From NCBI GenBank assembly GCA_027575765.1, contig JANBPT010000293.1, forward strand, positions 1 to 47,119: DNA of 47,119 nucleotides, given 5' to 3'. The notes below the pieces were generated by a model. It did no database searches and had not been told where the DNA came from. It worked only from the letters and a program-made list of their open reading frames with translations. Positions 12,301-23,651 of the stretch are shown here, piece after piece (within the stretch, counting starts at the first letter, position 1; each line of letters starts with the position of its first letter). This DNA is from Tieghemiomyces parasiticus. Its lineage: Eukaryota > Kickxellomycota > Dimargaritomycetes > Dimargaritales > Dimargaritaceae. Position numbers and translations under genes: made by a program.

Positions 12301-14099
12301 CGTAGACACAGGCGACAAGGGAGACACTTCCCCGAGGTCGGCGGCACTATCCCCAACAGCCACGGCCAGAGAGGTGGTACTGCGATGCTGGGCATCGGTG
12401 AGGCCGTACGCGGCCAAAGCGTCCGAGTCGTACTCGACCTGGATGGTGTGGCGTTTCCGGGATTTTGCCTGACGCACCTCCTCGTCGGGAAGTAGCGGGT
12501 CGCCAGGAGCCGCGGCCGCTTCAGAGGCTTGCGGCTCGGTGACGGTAGAGTCCGCCATGGACTCGTTAGCTGCCGGGTGGGCCAGGTCAAATACATACGA
12601 GTAGGGAGCCAGCCACTCGTGCAGCATAATGGCCCGGATATCACAGCGATGGGCAGGGTCCGGCACGAGCATACGACGCAGCAGATCGCGAGCCAGGGTG
12701 CTAATGTAGTCGGGGAAGACCAAGGGTGTGGTCAGGATATACTTGTACAGCTGGTTGATGTTATCGCCGTCCGGGTTGGTTGGGTCGTCGTCGAAAGGTA
12801 GGTAGCCGGCCAGCATGGCGTAGAGGATGACACCACAGGACCAAATGTCCACGGCAGTGCCAACGTACATGCCATCGTTGACGACTAGTTCGGGCGCAGC
12901 GTAGCAAGGGGAGCCGCAGGACGTAGCCATCAGGTCCTCGGTGGCGCGTTGGAACTGGTTGGCGAAGCCAAAGTCGGTGATCTTGAGCTCGCGGTGGCTA
13001 TCCAGCAATAGATTTTCCTACGGAGTAAAGAGAGGGCAGATAGGCGAGATCTAGCATTAGAAATGTGGGCCATGAAATGGGCGGGACATGCAAGGTGAGG
13101 ACTAAACTATCTCTGATCCTTAAGGTTCGATGTGAGTACTTACTAATTTTAGATCGCGGTGAACAATGTGGTGCTTGTGCAGGTAATCGACGCCTGGTGG
13201 CAGGGAATAACGAGAAATTTTCAAGAGGACAGAGTGTTAGATGGATGGAGTCCCGTCGGTTAATGCTTCGATTCTCATCGAAACTAACACCCTCTGAAAA
13301 GTTTCGCATCCGGAAGAATTGGAACGTGGCGGCTTACCGGAGATGAGTTGGGCGAAGAGCCGCGCTGCTTCCTTTTCGCGCAGAAAGCGGTGGGCCAGGA
13401 TGTAGTCGAAAAGCTCGCCGCCTGAGATGATACATAGCCATGCCAAAAAGGAAAAGGTGATGGATTAGAAAGGGGTTAGTCTGCGCTCAGGTGTACGTAG
13501 TGCTTGATTGTTATACCTTGCCTGTACGGGACTAGGGGAGGGGGCTTGCTTACCTGAGGCATACTCCATCACGATGCCGATATACCGGTCAGTCTCAATA
13601 ATCTCGTAGAGCTGGACAATGTGCGGGTGTTTGACCGTCTGAGAGTGGGGGACGGTAGCGGAGATGTGGATGACGTGTGATGATAGGGACAGTCAGCGTT
13701 AGCGTTGTGACTGGTTAATAATGGTTACACCTGAACCATCGCCCATTAGGGGTGCTCTCTATGCTGGGCACGGTCGACCGCCAACCAATCGTTACTGCCG
13801 CCTACCTTTAGGGCCATAATCTCCCGGTTAATTTTGGACAGCTTGGCTTCGGAGTCGATGCTCTCCTTCTTGATGAGCTTGATGGCCACCTCGGTGCTTA
13901 AGGTGCGGTGCACGGCAAACTTGACCTTGGCGAACTCACCCTCGCCGATGGTTTGCATGAGCACATAGTTTCCGAAAGCGTTCATACGGGTCCGCCGGCG
14001 TTGGGCCGCGGGACTGGCCACAGCCTCGGTCGGGACGGCGACCAGGTGGTCCTCCGGGTAGGCCGGGCTGGCCGACGGGGCGAGGAACGGGTCCGCCAT
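9391..14099 (-). CDS. Kin4-like Ser/Thr protein kinase with KA1-like C-terminus
   Basis: Five exons: 13806-14099, 13554-13638, 13338-13421, 13144-13193 and 9391-13017. All junctions are GT/AG, and joining them gives about 1379 residues. The kinase domain (about 44-310) has the glycine loop GEGEFAKV (52-59), VAIK Lys74, HRDLKLEN (166-173), DFG (186-188), and an AMPK/SNF1-type activation loop [13 protein letters not shown] with candidate phospho-Thr203. The order and sequence fit the CAMK/CAMKL group, closest by eye to fungal Kin4/Frk1/ppk1 kinases, which act in spindle-position and mitotic-exit control. A long low-complexity region follows. Two blocks near residues 644 and 924-975 ([35 protein letters not shown]) resemble a KA1 domain split by about 250 residues. 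The catalytic residues are all present, so the kinase should be active. The kinase call is firm; the Kin4 subfamily is inference. Confidence 0.9.
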
Positions 14100-17000
14100 G
14101 ACTGCGTTCTGTCGGCTGGGTGTGGGGAAGGGGCGTGTGTGGAATGGTAGGCAGTGTGATGTGAGTCGGTCAGATGGAGGAGCAGGTGGGGGGGGACAAT
14201 ATGAGGGTAAGAGGGGGAGGGGGTTTTAGTGGGGCGGAGTTACAAGAAGGAGGTGGAGCGGAATGCGGTGGCAACAGGTACAAGGAAGTCGGTCGACCAT
14301 GCCACGAGTGGGGAAATCGCGAGATTATGTTGGTGACCGGAGCGGCAGCGTAGAGTACCCTTCATAAGGACTACGGGCAAGGTGCAGTGTTAACGCTTGA
14401 GTTGGCGAACCCGCGTCGACAAGTCAAGGAATACGGTACAATCGAACAAGGTGACGCTGCACGTGCGCACCAGTCGGGCAGAGAGAGAGGGATAGAAAGG
14501 GAGTGCCTTAGACTAAACCTTGTAGACCATATCAGGCAGAGGGGGAAAAAAGCGGACCGCGCTTGAGTGAATGTGGGGCAACTCCGACTGGCCAACAGAG
14601 GCCCAGGGCAGGATTGAATATGGGGTATTGAAAGCAAGCAAGTGTCCGGGCTATCGGTCCTGCGGATGGGCAGCTACTTACCTGTCAAGACAAGATACAA
14701 AGGGGAGTTAGCCGGTGGTTCTATGCAGCACCGAACGCGACTGTATGCGTCCTAAGGTCGAACGGTGGGCGTGGGGACAAGGGCGGTGGAGCAAAACTAA
14801 GCCACGAGGGACGGAAGAAAAAAATGCTATGGAAGGCCCGGGGCGACTCTCGACGGGCAGGGGTACGGCCGGCAGGGTGGACAAAACACTAGGTATTATA
14901 AGCGGGCTGGCAAGCCTACAAAACTATGGTAACAGGGCAAAGTAAAGAACGGCGGCTGGGTCGCGGGTGGGAATAGGGAAGGAACAGTGGAAGGGCGGCG
15001 TTAGGAGGCTAGAGGTAGACGCGGCCCGCGGTGGAAGTCGACGCGGGTACAAGCCACCCGGAGACAAAGGGAAGGAGGGGGGAGGTTATGGGGCTTGGCA
15101 GGGCAAATAACGCCGGCCTTAGCGGGGGAGAGCTACGCGGTGGAAGAACGAGGAGGCGGCTGTGGCCGGGAGGGCGGGCAGAACGAGGCCGAGGGTAAGG
15201 TCGCAGAGTGCCGATACGTAGGAGCCTGGAGCAGGCGGCAGAAGGTCCGAGCGCGGGCTTACGTTGTATAGGTATACCCGCAGGCGGGCGACGCACAGAG
15301 ACGGGGGCGAGGGAGATGGGCAATGGCGGGGAGGGTAGCCCACGGTGGGCCGTTATTAGATGCGAGTCGGGTAGTACAGAATACGGTCGGACTTGTAAAA
15401 GTCGGGTATGCCGATGAGTATCGAAAAGGGATATGCAGACAACCAGGGTAAGGCCGGAGAGGACGAGCGGGCTAAGGAAAGGAAATGCAACAGTGTAGAC
15501 CCGAAGGCGGGTACGGGCTGGAAATGAAGAGCGAGCTGCAGACGGAAACGGCGGGGGCGGTGGAGCGGCAGATGAGCCTAACGTAGAAATAATTAAGGGC
15601 GGGGCTGTAGAGGCGGGCTATAACAAGGATATAAAGAGGATTAGAAAGGAAAGCGGTAGGGAGCCGTCGAAGCGGCCGTCGGGGTGGCCTTTGAGGAGGC
15701 TGGAGCGGGAGTAGGAGCACCGGTGGCTCCCTCGCAGCGACGAAGGCTCAAGCGCCGCGGGTGGGAGATGAGCAGCGAGAGGCGAGGTATGTGTGTGGGC
15801 GCCGAGGTACCGCCTGCGGAGCAGCAGGCCAGTCAGGAAAAGGAGGCGGAGCAGGGAGGTGCCCGAAGCGTGTGTGCCAGGAGAGAGCGCCAGAGGGAGA
15901 GGGAGGGAGGGGAGTGACCATGGCCGGAAGGCACAGAGCGGTGCACGCAAGGACCGGCGACGGGCGAGGAGATCGTGGAGACCAGGGGTATGACGATGCC
16001 CTTACTCGACACCTCGCCCCATCCGAATGAACAGAAAAAGAAAAGAAAAAACGGAGCAAGTGATCTACAAAAAGGAGCGACCACCCCCGGCCCGTAATGA
16101 CTTGAGGACCTCATAGAGGATGAGAATGGACGGGTGCAACCCAACAGTGCCTTTGGGGGCGCTTCAGGCCGGGGCGCCGAAACGCAGCTCCTGAAGAGTG
16201 CGGGAGGCCTGGATTGGGACTCCGCCAGCAATCGAAGGGGCGGCTCGACGGCGCAAGACCTTGTCCACACGGTCCCTTACCAATGACGGCCACGGGAGCG
16301 CACTAGCCCCCCCCCCACGCTAAAGCCACGGTGAGTGGGGATTTCAGTTTGCGTGAGCATCGTCGTCGAATACCCGCTGCTGCTTGTCGAATGGGCGGGA
16401 TGGATCAGCGATCCAACATACGGGGGGGGGCTCTCGCCGGGGCGACCAATACACCAACCAATCGCGTTCAGTCTGGTCGCTTGCCCGGTATGGCCCGGCA
16501 TGTCAAAGGTTGGACCGACCGACCTGCTAAATCGGCACCAGAGTGGGGCGGGGGGGGGAGTCTACGCCAGACGCCCCTGCTCATTACTGTCATTCAACAA
16601 ACCTGGCGAACATCTGCTGGCGCCAGAATTGTCGGCTCCTGATGAACCCCCCTGGTCGTTGTGGGCAGTATCAATAACAACACACCAGCGATGCGGCCTG
16701 CTCACCCCAGTATGTTGGACCGGTAGGGGAGGAGGGGAACGGTGGCGCAGGGGGTCTAATTCAAATCGCCTCGCTTCGTTTACAGAAACTACCCGCGTCT
16801 TCGCCTTGCCAGTGATGTTGAAATCAAAAAAACACCAGATATATCAATTGGGCCAGAACCCATCCAGCGTCCGCCGTTCGCCAGGACATTAGTCCGTAAT
16901 GGAGGTGGCGCTAGTGTGGGCCAACCTCACGCTAAGGCAAGCCGCGCCCGTCCTCAGGCTCCCGCCCCCACCGGTGAACGGGCCCTCCCTTGATCCCGCT

Positions 17001-17965
17001 GGACAGCCGGAATATCAATCGTTGCCCTGACACTGGGTTTAGTAATACTACGGCCCGCCATGCGCCATCATGCACATGTGGCCGTACTGTATATATATAT
17101 ATATATATACACCTTCTCAGTCGATCCCTCACCAGATATCAACTACCGTATCGGCCTGGGCTTTACCGAGAGTTGAATGGGAGGGTTGAGAAACGAGGCA
17201 GGCCAGGCTTGGCATGGTGTTGTACAGCCTTCAAGCTTCCGACTGTAAAAACCAAGGATGGCCACTGTTGCGGGCACATGCATCGCTGTCCATATGGCCT
17301 GAGGCACCCGGGGAAGGAAGGAGTGGGAGACTTCTAAACCTAGCCATGGGCTCTCTACAGTGACAAATAAAAAGCAAGGCCAAGACTACCAGGCGAGCGG
17401 GGCTTCTTAGGAGCCGACCCATTTGTAAGGAGGAAGGACAGGAGCAGAGGTCAATCTGTCGAAAATGCCACCTTTCCGTACGTTTAGATGAGGAAGAGCG
17501 ACATAATATAGTGGAGTAAGTGGAACGTTCATCAGCCAATACCTCTAATCTGTATTTTTAGCGTGTAGCCGGATTGCCCACCGGTCCAGAGGTGCGAAAT
17601 GCTACTGAAGGCAACGGTCAATCCAAGCCGCCGCTCTCGCCATGATTGACCAAGGTGGGGTGAGCTCCCTCTGGGCGTTCTTCCTGACCTTTAAGCGCCC
17701 GCCTACGGTCCCTCGTTCGCGACAACAAAACAAATCAACCGGGGCTAACTGACGACACCCCCCAAAAAAGCATTTTTCCGAGCCTTATTCTCTCATACCT
17801 TTGGAGCCTACGCAGTCTGGTCTTAAACCCGTATTCTTTGTCGATAGTTGCTTTATGGCGGCTGACATGCATCAAAATAATTGTAGACAGAGGGTACTGA
17901 CCCGGTGATATGATAAAGGAAGCTTTAAGACCATGAAACGTCGCAATTAGGCTCCCAAGGAGTTT
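14100..17965. other. Gene-poor, purine-skewed intergenic region
   Basis: No convincing gene in 3.9 kb. From 14150 to 16050 the plus strand is strongly G/A-rich, so the minus strand gives long Pro/Ser/Leu-rich frames and the plus strand Gly/Arg-rich ones. They overlap each other on both strands and share no family features, so I read them as shadows of composition. The first part should hold the kinase promoter and 5' leader. Cytosine runs near 16309 and guanine runs near 16424 and 16551 mark homopolymers. Confidence 0.5.
17090..17109. repeat. (TA)n microsatellite
   Basis: Ten uninterrupted TA units lie in the gene-poor region between the kinase and the UPF0642 gene. Such tracts are common in intergenic DNA and I infer no function. 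Confidence 0.9.
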
Positions 17966-18364
17966 CTACACCTTGAACGAATTCTTGCTCCAGCGAATCC
18001 TCTTCCCGGCACTTTGGCCGTTCCGCAGACGCTTCGGGTTATTCTTCCGGGCTTGAGCAGCGGCGGCGGCCCGTCGCTGCCACTTGTTAAGCTTAGGCGC
18101 CTTGGACTCGTCACCGTCGACTGCCATCTCGGCCACCACACCACTGGTCTTGGTGGCATTCTCTACCTCCATGGTTTCTTCTTCCTCTTCCTCTTCAGCG
18201 TTGCTGGCCGACTTGTTCGCCTGGCGGTAGGGTTCGCTCTCTGCGCACAGGGCTTGCTTCTGGGCCAGACGGAGGAGGCGCTCGGCAGCAATTTTGCCGT
18301 AAACGCCCTCGCGCCTGAGGTTGCTGTTCCGCTTGCTGGACTGGTTGCGTGAGCCCTTGGCCAT
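17966..18364 (-). CDS. UPF0642/DUF2423-like small basic nucleolar protein
   Basis: A 132-residue single-exon gene. The N-terminus MAKGSRNQSSKRNSNLRREG and the C-terminus GKRIRWSKNSFKV flank an acidic E-run (EEEEEEET) and a basic Ala/Arg/Gln segment. This architecture matches the fungal family of yeast YBL028C (UPF0642/DUF2423), small basic proteins linked to the nucleolus and pre-ribosomes. I chose the ATG at 18364 rather than the frame's earlier open stretch because family members begin MAK. It is divergent from the membrane-protein gene at 19787 with a 1.4 kb shared upstream region. Length is close to the family norm. The role in ribosome biogenesis is known for relatives, not shown here. 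Confidence 0.8.
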   Translation of the reverse strand: MAKGSRNQSSKRNSNLRREGVYGKIAAERLLRLAQKQALCAESEPYRQANKSASNAEEEEEEETMEVENATKTSGVVAEMAVDGDESKAPKLNKWQRRAAAAAQARKNNPKRLRNGQSAGKRIRWSKNSFKV

Positions 18365-19786
18365 GGTGTGGAAGGGTTCGTGAATGCGAAGGAGTGAGTG
18401 GGGGGGATGGCGACCGGGCAAAATAGGCCTGTACGAAATATGTTACAATGGGCGGATCGTGGTTGTCAAATGCCTCGAAGGGGTCGGCCGCATAGATTTC
18501 GCGGGCGGGGAATGTAAAGAGCGGGCGGTCAATGGAGTGAGTGAGCCAAATGAGGGGATGCAAAGAAGACAATGCGGACCTAGGTTGCGGTGGGCACGTC
18601 CACATTCTATTCCTCAGTATAGCGTACCCGATACATTTTTGATGGCCAGCAGCTTCATTTTTTTTTCTTCTGTTCCTCACAACCAACCCGCTGCTGGGTT
18701 CGGATCATAGGCGATAGGCAGACCGGCCTTGAAAGTCGAGGTGAGTTTATATCACGTGATTGGTCGGCCTGGTGGTTAGTATGCCACTTGGCAGGCACCC
18801 AAAGCGGGCGGAGTTCGGTACTTTCATGGCAGCGTTTTCCGTGCAGCAGTCCCATTGTTCCGTTAGGCAGAGACATGGCCTTCTAGACTTCGTGGAACTA
18901 GGGGAGGGCTAGACTCGCACTGACTTAGATTGGCGAGTCGATTGTGGGCGGTGAACCCTTTGAATAATGGCAATGACTTGGCACATTGGTCCTCTGGTCA
19001 TGGGTAACCTTGGAGTGCGTGTGGATATTTGTAGTCCAGGCCGTATCTCATTACCACCATCGCCCTGCTGATGACATCAGGCTTCATCGCATGGCCTGTG
19101 GTGTACATGGTATCTTGCTCACTCTCCAGCTGAAGTGGCATTGTTCTAGAGCTAACCTGCAAGGTGCCAAGCCTGGCCCAGCCTCCTGACGGTCCTTACC
19201 CCTTGCCACAACCGTCGTGGCTAGGTCTTTAAAGCTTGCTCAACTCGACAAATGACTTGGCCCAAGTATCCTAAACCGTGCACTTTGTCAAACTCGGCAG
19301 AGAGACACCTCCCAGCCCACTGCGACAGTTCAGGACGGGAACCTCGATTACGTGTGGCGCTGCGCTCCACCTGACTGCTGGCTCTCCCTTGCCTTTCTGC
19401 AGCCTGTAAGTCATGTTCTTCCGTCAGTCCCCGTTGCCAACCCATTTGTCTCCTTCTTTTTCCCTTCCCATCGTATCAGTTTCTTACCTCTTTGTTGTCT
19501 CCATTCCACTCACTTCTGAACACCCCGTCAGCGCGCCCCCATACGCAGGTATCATCGCCCAGGACACCCCCCCGCCTGCGCCAATTCCCAGCTCCTCCCC
19601 AGCAGCCAGAGGGATTCGCCCACCTTCCCATTCCAAGGTTTTGCATTCCCCTATCTATTCCGCTATCTTTAAGTTGGGTACACCCGCCCTTACCCACAAC
19701 CCCGCCATCCCTCATACAGTTGACTTGGTCGCCCCCCTCCGCCTGTCGCCGGTCCCCCTTTGGCGCTCGCCACACCTTCTACCGCC
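18365..19786. promoter_or_regulatory. Shared upstream region of two divergent genes
   Basis: A 1.4 kb gap separates the minus-strand UPF0642 gene and the plus-strand UPF0132-like gene. From about 19400 to 19780 the plus strand is C/T-rich, as often seen in fungal 5' leaders. It may contain a leader intron, but I cannot place one. No TATA box or binding site is clear enough to name. Confidence 0.4.
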
Positions 19787-20767
19787 ATGAGCCAGAAGTT
19801 CAATTCGTACACCCCGCCGTCGGACCGACCGACCCCGAAGGCCAAGCGTTCCAAGCGTGACCGGAACGGCTACCAGCACGTAGACGGCCCGGCAACCACG
19901 AGCCCATCAGTCCACGGCCGCGAGGGAGATAGCTCGTCATTTCCCTATCAGTCATATCAAAACACTGGTTCCTTCAGCGTCCAGACCGGGGGTCGCCAAC
20001 CGGCTTCCGACCATCAAGACGAGGCCGAAGAGGGTGCATACGTGACCGCCAACCAGGGCGTCGAGGGTTACCGTTACCCGGAAGGCAGCAAACGCGCTGG
20101 TAAACGGCCTAGTCAGATCGGCCGGTACGATGAAATTAGCGATCACGACCACGGCGACGACGATGACGACGAGTTTTACCAAAACCCCACCCACCCGTCG
20201 CTACTCAACAACGGCGGTAATACTTCGTCGCGATACGCGAGTTACCAGCACCCTTATCATAGCAGCGTGTCGGTACCACCGGCTACGACGCTGGGCAGCG
20301 GCGACGGGTCCTCGATGGAGGACGGCGTCTACGGTCGGGGCGTCCATGGCGGTGGTGGCGGCCCGGACTTGGGAGCCAGCGGCCCAGCAGGCAGTAGCAG
20401 TGGTGGTGGTCGCGGGATGGTCCGCGTTAACCGGTACGAAACGGCCCTCCCGGTCCGTGCTGATATTGAAGCCGCCCTCACATACGCCCTAGGCCTCGTC
20501 ACTGGAGTGGCCTTCCTCATCCTCGAACAAAAGAACGATTACGTTAGGTTCCACGCCTGGCAGTCGTGTTTGGCTTCCGCCGCGTACTTTGTCCTCCTGA
20601 TCGTGGTCGGGCTCATATCCACCGTACTCTACTGGATCGTGTTCGCCGCCGGTCTTTTCGGATTGGCCACCCTGGCCTACCGTGCTTACGTCGATGCCGC
20701 CACGTTGACGCGCTACAAGTTGCCATATCTGGGTGATTATGCGGACTATTGGGTCAACATGGAGTAA
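19787..20767 (+). CDS. UPF0132/DUF4870-like membrane protein
   Basis: A 326-residue, apparently intronless gene. The first ~220 residues are disordered: Ser, Gly and Tyr-rich, with an acidic HDHGDDDDDE patch and Gly runs. The C-terminal ~105 residues are conserved-looking: RYETALPVRADIEAALTYAL, a first membrane helix (LGLVTGVAFLIL), then EQKNDYVRFHAWQSC and two close hydrophobic helices (AAYFVLLIVVGLISTVLYWI and FAAGLFGLATLAY). The motif of Lys/Asp followed by VRFHAxQS between helices is typical of the UPF0132/DUF4870 family of small three-helix membrane proteins. Their biochemical role is unknown. I start at ATG 19787 because the preceding open codons lack an ATG. The protein ends YWVNME. 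It converges with the chorismate mutase gene 468 bp away. Confidence 0.75.
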   Translation: MSQKFNSYTPPSDRPTPKAKRSKRDRNGYQHVDGPATTSPSVHGREGDSSSFPYQSYQNTGSFSVQTGGRQPASDHQDEAEEGAYVTANQGVEGYRYPEGSKRAGKRPSQIGRYDEISDHDHGDDDDDEFYQNPTHPSLLNNGGNTSSRYASYQHPYHSSVSVPPATTLGSGDGSSMEDGVYGRGVHGGGGGPDLGASGPAGSSSGGGRGMVRVNRYETALPVRADIEAALTYALGLVTGVAFLILEQKNDYVRFHAWQSCLASAAYFVLLIVVGLISTVLYWIVFAAGLFGLATLAYRAYVDAATLTRYKLPYLGDYADYWVNME

Positions 20768-21235
20768 TTCCCGAGCTTGACATGAGAGTGATCGCTCACC
20801 TTACCGGCTGTCGTGCCCATAACAGTTTCATTTTATTTTCGTCTTCCTTATGTAATCCTTTAAAACTCTAACTTTGGAATCTCTCCCTATTTTTATTTTC
20901 GGAACGGAGTGCACCTATTTTTACGGTATCATAGGGAGGAGGGGGGGGTGGTCCGGTATCGCTTGGCAGTCACATTTTTTTTGGATTTGGGAATGCTCAA
21001 GGGAATGTCCAGTATTAGGTGTAACAGCGTCTGCCACAGTGTGACAAGGTACGGACTAGTTCAGCGTTAAATGAGATGCTGTTTAATGAGCAGATAGTGT
21101 TAATGGCGTAACGTTATTATCCTAAAATAATACTGCGACCAAAAAAAAAGGTAACCCTCCGCGAGAGAAGGGGAGGGAGGGGAGAAAATGAGGATGAGGA
21201 GCTGGAGTCAAGTAGTGAGGAGGGAGGTGACCATC
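20768..21235. other. Convergent 3' region
   Basis: This gap separates the stop codons of two converging genes. It is T-rich just after the first stop (ATTTTATTTTCG at about 20828) and contains a G run near 20941. It presumably holds both 3' untranslated regions and polyadenylation sites; I see no other gene. Confidence 0.5.
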
Positions 21236-22432
21236 TTACTCGGCATTGTCCAGCCGTTGCAGCAGATATTCAACCTCGACGTCCTTGGTGAGCGGGATGA
21301 CGTACTTTTCGTACAGGTCGACAACGACGTCTGGGCTGATCTTGGCATTATGGAACGATGACGACGACGACAATGATGATGACGGGGTATGGCTAGGTAG
21401 CCCCGCGGCCATCTGATCGTCCTTCACCGCCTGGTCGCTCAGGTCGGGTAAGGTGCGCAGGGGCTGGGATATGGCATAGGGGGTAGCGCTAGACGGCTCA
21501 CCCATGTGACCCTTGCTGCCAGCACTGCCATTGCAATTCTGGGACGCCACCGCTGGAGCCCCATTTTCGCCCTCCTCCTCATCTAAATCCTGTCCGTAGA
21601 TAACCGCTTTGCGGCGCAACCGCCGCAGCAGTTTCTGCTCGACCGCCGAGTTGGTCAGCAGCTTCATAATCCCGTCGGTATCCCGTTTCCGAATCAGCTC
21701 GACGTAGGTGGCATGGTACCGTGGGTCGCGAAACTTGCTTTCGGCGATGAACTTCCCATAGTGGATCCGCTTGGAAAGGTTCTGAAGACAGTCCACGTCG
21801 CAGACAGCCGATGCCCCGTGGTGGCGGTCGTCGCCACTGGCGCAGATCTGCGGGATAAGGGAGTGGAGGTAGACGTCCATGATCCGGTCGTTGATGTTGA
21901 CCGTGTTGGGGTGCAGCGTGGGCGGGTAGTTGAGCGGCGGGAGGATTGGGTCCGGTAGCTGGCCAGGGAAGAAGGGGTACTCGTCGGGGGATTGGTAGCG
22001 ACGCACTTTGGCTTGGAGTTTCTCTTGCTCCCATAAAAAGTAGGAGAAGAAGGACAGGCCTAATGAAGCCGCTGGGCACTCCTCGGTGAACTCGAAGGCG
22101 CCCGGTTGGTAGATTACGTCGTTACGCTTGAACTGGGCGCGTTCGATGAGGCCTAGAAGGGGAATAAACCCACGGGTTAGTGGCGGGCAGGCGGAGGCAA
22201 AATGGGGTTACGGCGGCTCCTCTTTGATGGATTTACCTGCTCCTTTTCGAGGACCGAGTCACCCATAGTACCCACGCGGTTATTCCTATCTAGCGCTGAG
22301 CCTAACAAGGGCCAACTTACCGAAAATAATGGTGTCCTCCAGACGAATGAGCGTGTTACGCAGGTCAGACAGCGGAAGCTCCTGCAGCTTGGCCGGGTTA
22401 CCGACGAGCTGGTTGGCGGCAGTAGGTCTCAT
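21236..22432 (-). CDS. ARO7: Chorismate mutase (Aro7 type)
   Basis: Two exons (22321-22432 and 21236-22152) with a GTAAGT...TTCTAG intron joining inside a Gly codon give 342 residues. The enzyme converts chorismate to prephenate, the branch point to Phe and Tyr, in the cytosol. Family motifs are clear: LRNTLIRLEDTIIFGLIERAQ near the N-terminus, INDRIMDVYLHSLIPQICASGDD, CDVDCLQNLSKRIHYGKFIAE, and near the end VVDLYEKYVIPLTKDVEVEY. These are the helices that carry the active site and the Trp/Tyr regulatory site in yeast Aro7. The protein is longer than the usual ~256-270 residues because about 80 Ser-, Gly- and Asp-rich residues sit between the YGQDL segment and KISPDVVV. The start ATG 22432 gives the expected short N-terminus. 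Identification is firm. Confidence 0.95.
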
Positions 22433-23651
22433 GGCGGAATTGGCGGGACCGTGGGGGACGGGGCGTTAAGGGTAGTACGCGTACGTTGAAGGAACACGAG
22501 GGGTGGCACTAAGTACGCAGAGCCGAGGAGAGGCGGGAGAGAAAGGGAGGGCTTCGGACGGGAAATGCGTCAGTGGAGCGCAATGGGAGGGGAGGCTAGA
22601 GAAGGGCGGAATGAAGGAGGAAGCAAGGGCGATAAGGGCTGTGGCGTAAGAGGGCGTAGGGCTGAGGAGAACGGGCGGGAGGGAGGGAGTGGTCGACTAA
22701 TATGTGGCGGAGGGAGAGGGTAAGGCGAGCGTGGACGTTTGGGGATCGTAAGGTATACAGCCATGGCAGGGGGGGGGGGGCTCGTGGATTGGCCACGAAT
22801 GGCAGGTTTTATTGGCCACGCGCAGCCAGTCCCCTTCTCTCTTCGCCACCCTGAGGTACTATTGCGCTACAGTGGAAGGATAGTACGAGTATCTAATGAC
22901 TCCTTTAACCTATGCCCCTTCGTCCAACAACGGGGCCCGGCCCTCCAGAGCCAAACGTTTTTAATCGATTCTGGTGTCACCGTGCAGTAGGTCACGATAT
23001 TATCCGTTCTCCTGGCGCGCTGCAAGGAGCAGCTGGTACATACGGGTGAATATGCTAGAAACCGTCGGCGGCCACTGCCCAGGGTCGTCGGAAAGGGGGA
23101 GGCCTACCTCTTGTCCTTCCGATGGGCCGTATAGCCTTAGTCCCCACCCAAGATCACACTGCGCCTGAGCCCCCAAGGGAGCGGTGGTAGACTAGATGTG
23201 TGCGCGCCGACTTTCGCTCACATGTTGCAGCCATGTAATGCATACGTCCCGTTACTGGTCGGCCAGGGGGGGGGGCAGGATTGCTTTGTTAGGGCTACGC
23301 GGTCGAATTAAAAGTTCATGTGCCTTCCCGCTTTATCTGCACCGTTGTAATCCACCATTCTGTCCCACCGGGCATGGCCATGTTCACCCGGTTATAAGAA
23401 CGTGTCATTTGCTGCAATGCTGACAATTCATTTAAGGAGACCAAGGTATTAAGTTTCACCAGGTTGAGCCGACCGGCACTGGCCAGGGAAGTGAGAATGT
23501 ATTTGAGCACGCTGGACCGTGCCACAGACGTAGTCGACAAGCCATAAAGCGGCGCGGGACAAGTCACAACAAGGACCGGCACGTCATCACGCAAGGATAT
23601 CACAAAGTAAAACTAGCCATGGCCCCCACACCAAAATCCTCCCGCCCGTCC
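22433..23651. other. Intergenic region with a weak ORF
   Basis: This gap separates the chorismate mutase start and the glycerol-3-phosphate dehydrogenase stop. A 12-base G run lies at 22769-22780. On the minus strand at 23316-23603 a 95-codon frame without a usable ATG at its head (MTRSYN is the first true ATG) lies within the expected 3' region of the dehydrogenase gene; I regard it as chance. No RNA gene was recognised. Confidence 0.4.

Noticed and set aside
11389..12495. Long Gly/Arg-rich plus-strand frame opposite the kinase
   Set aside because: It is antisense to the kinase exon and has the composition of a shadow frame.
16335..16892. 185-codon plus-strand frame
   Set aside because: There is no motif, it overlaps another frame of similar length, and it crosses a G homopolymer; likely chance.
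23316..23603. 95-codon minus-strand frame just after the Gpd1 stop
   Set aside because: It has no ATG at its head, no recognisable motif, and lies where the Gpd1 3' untranslated region should be.
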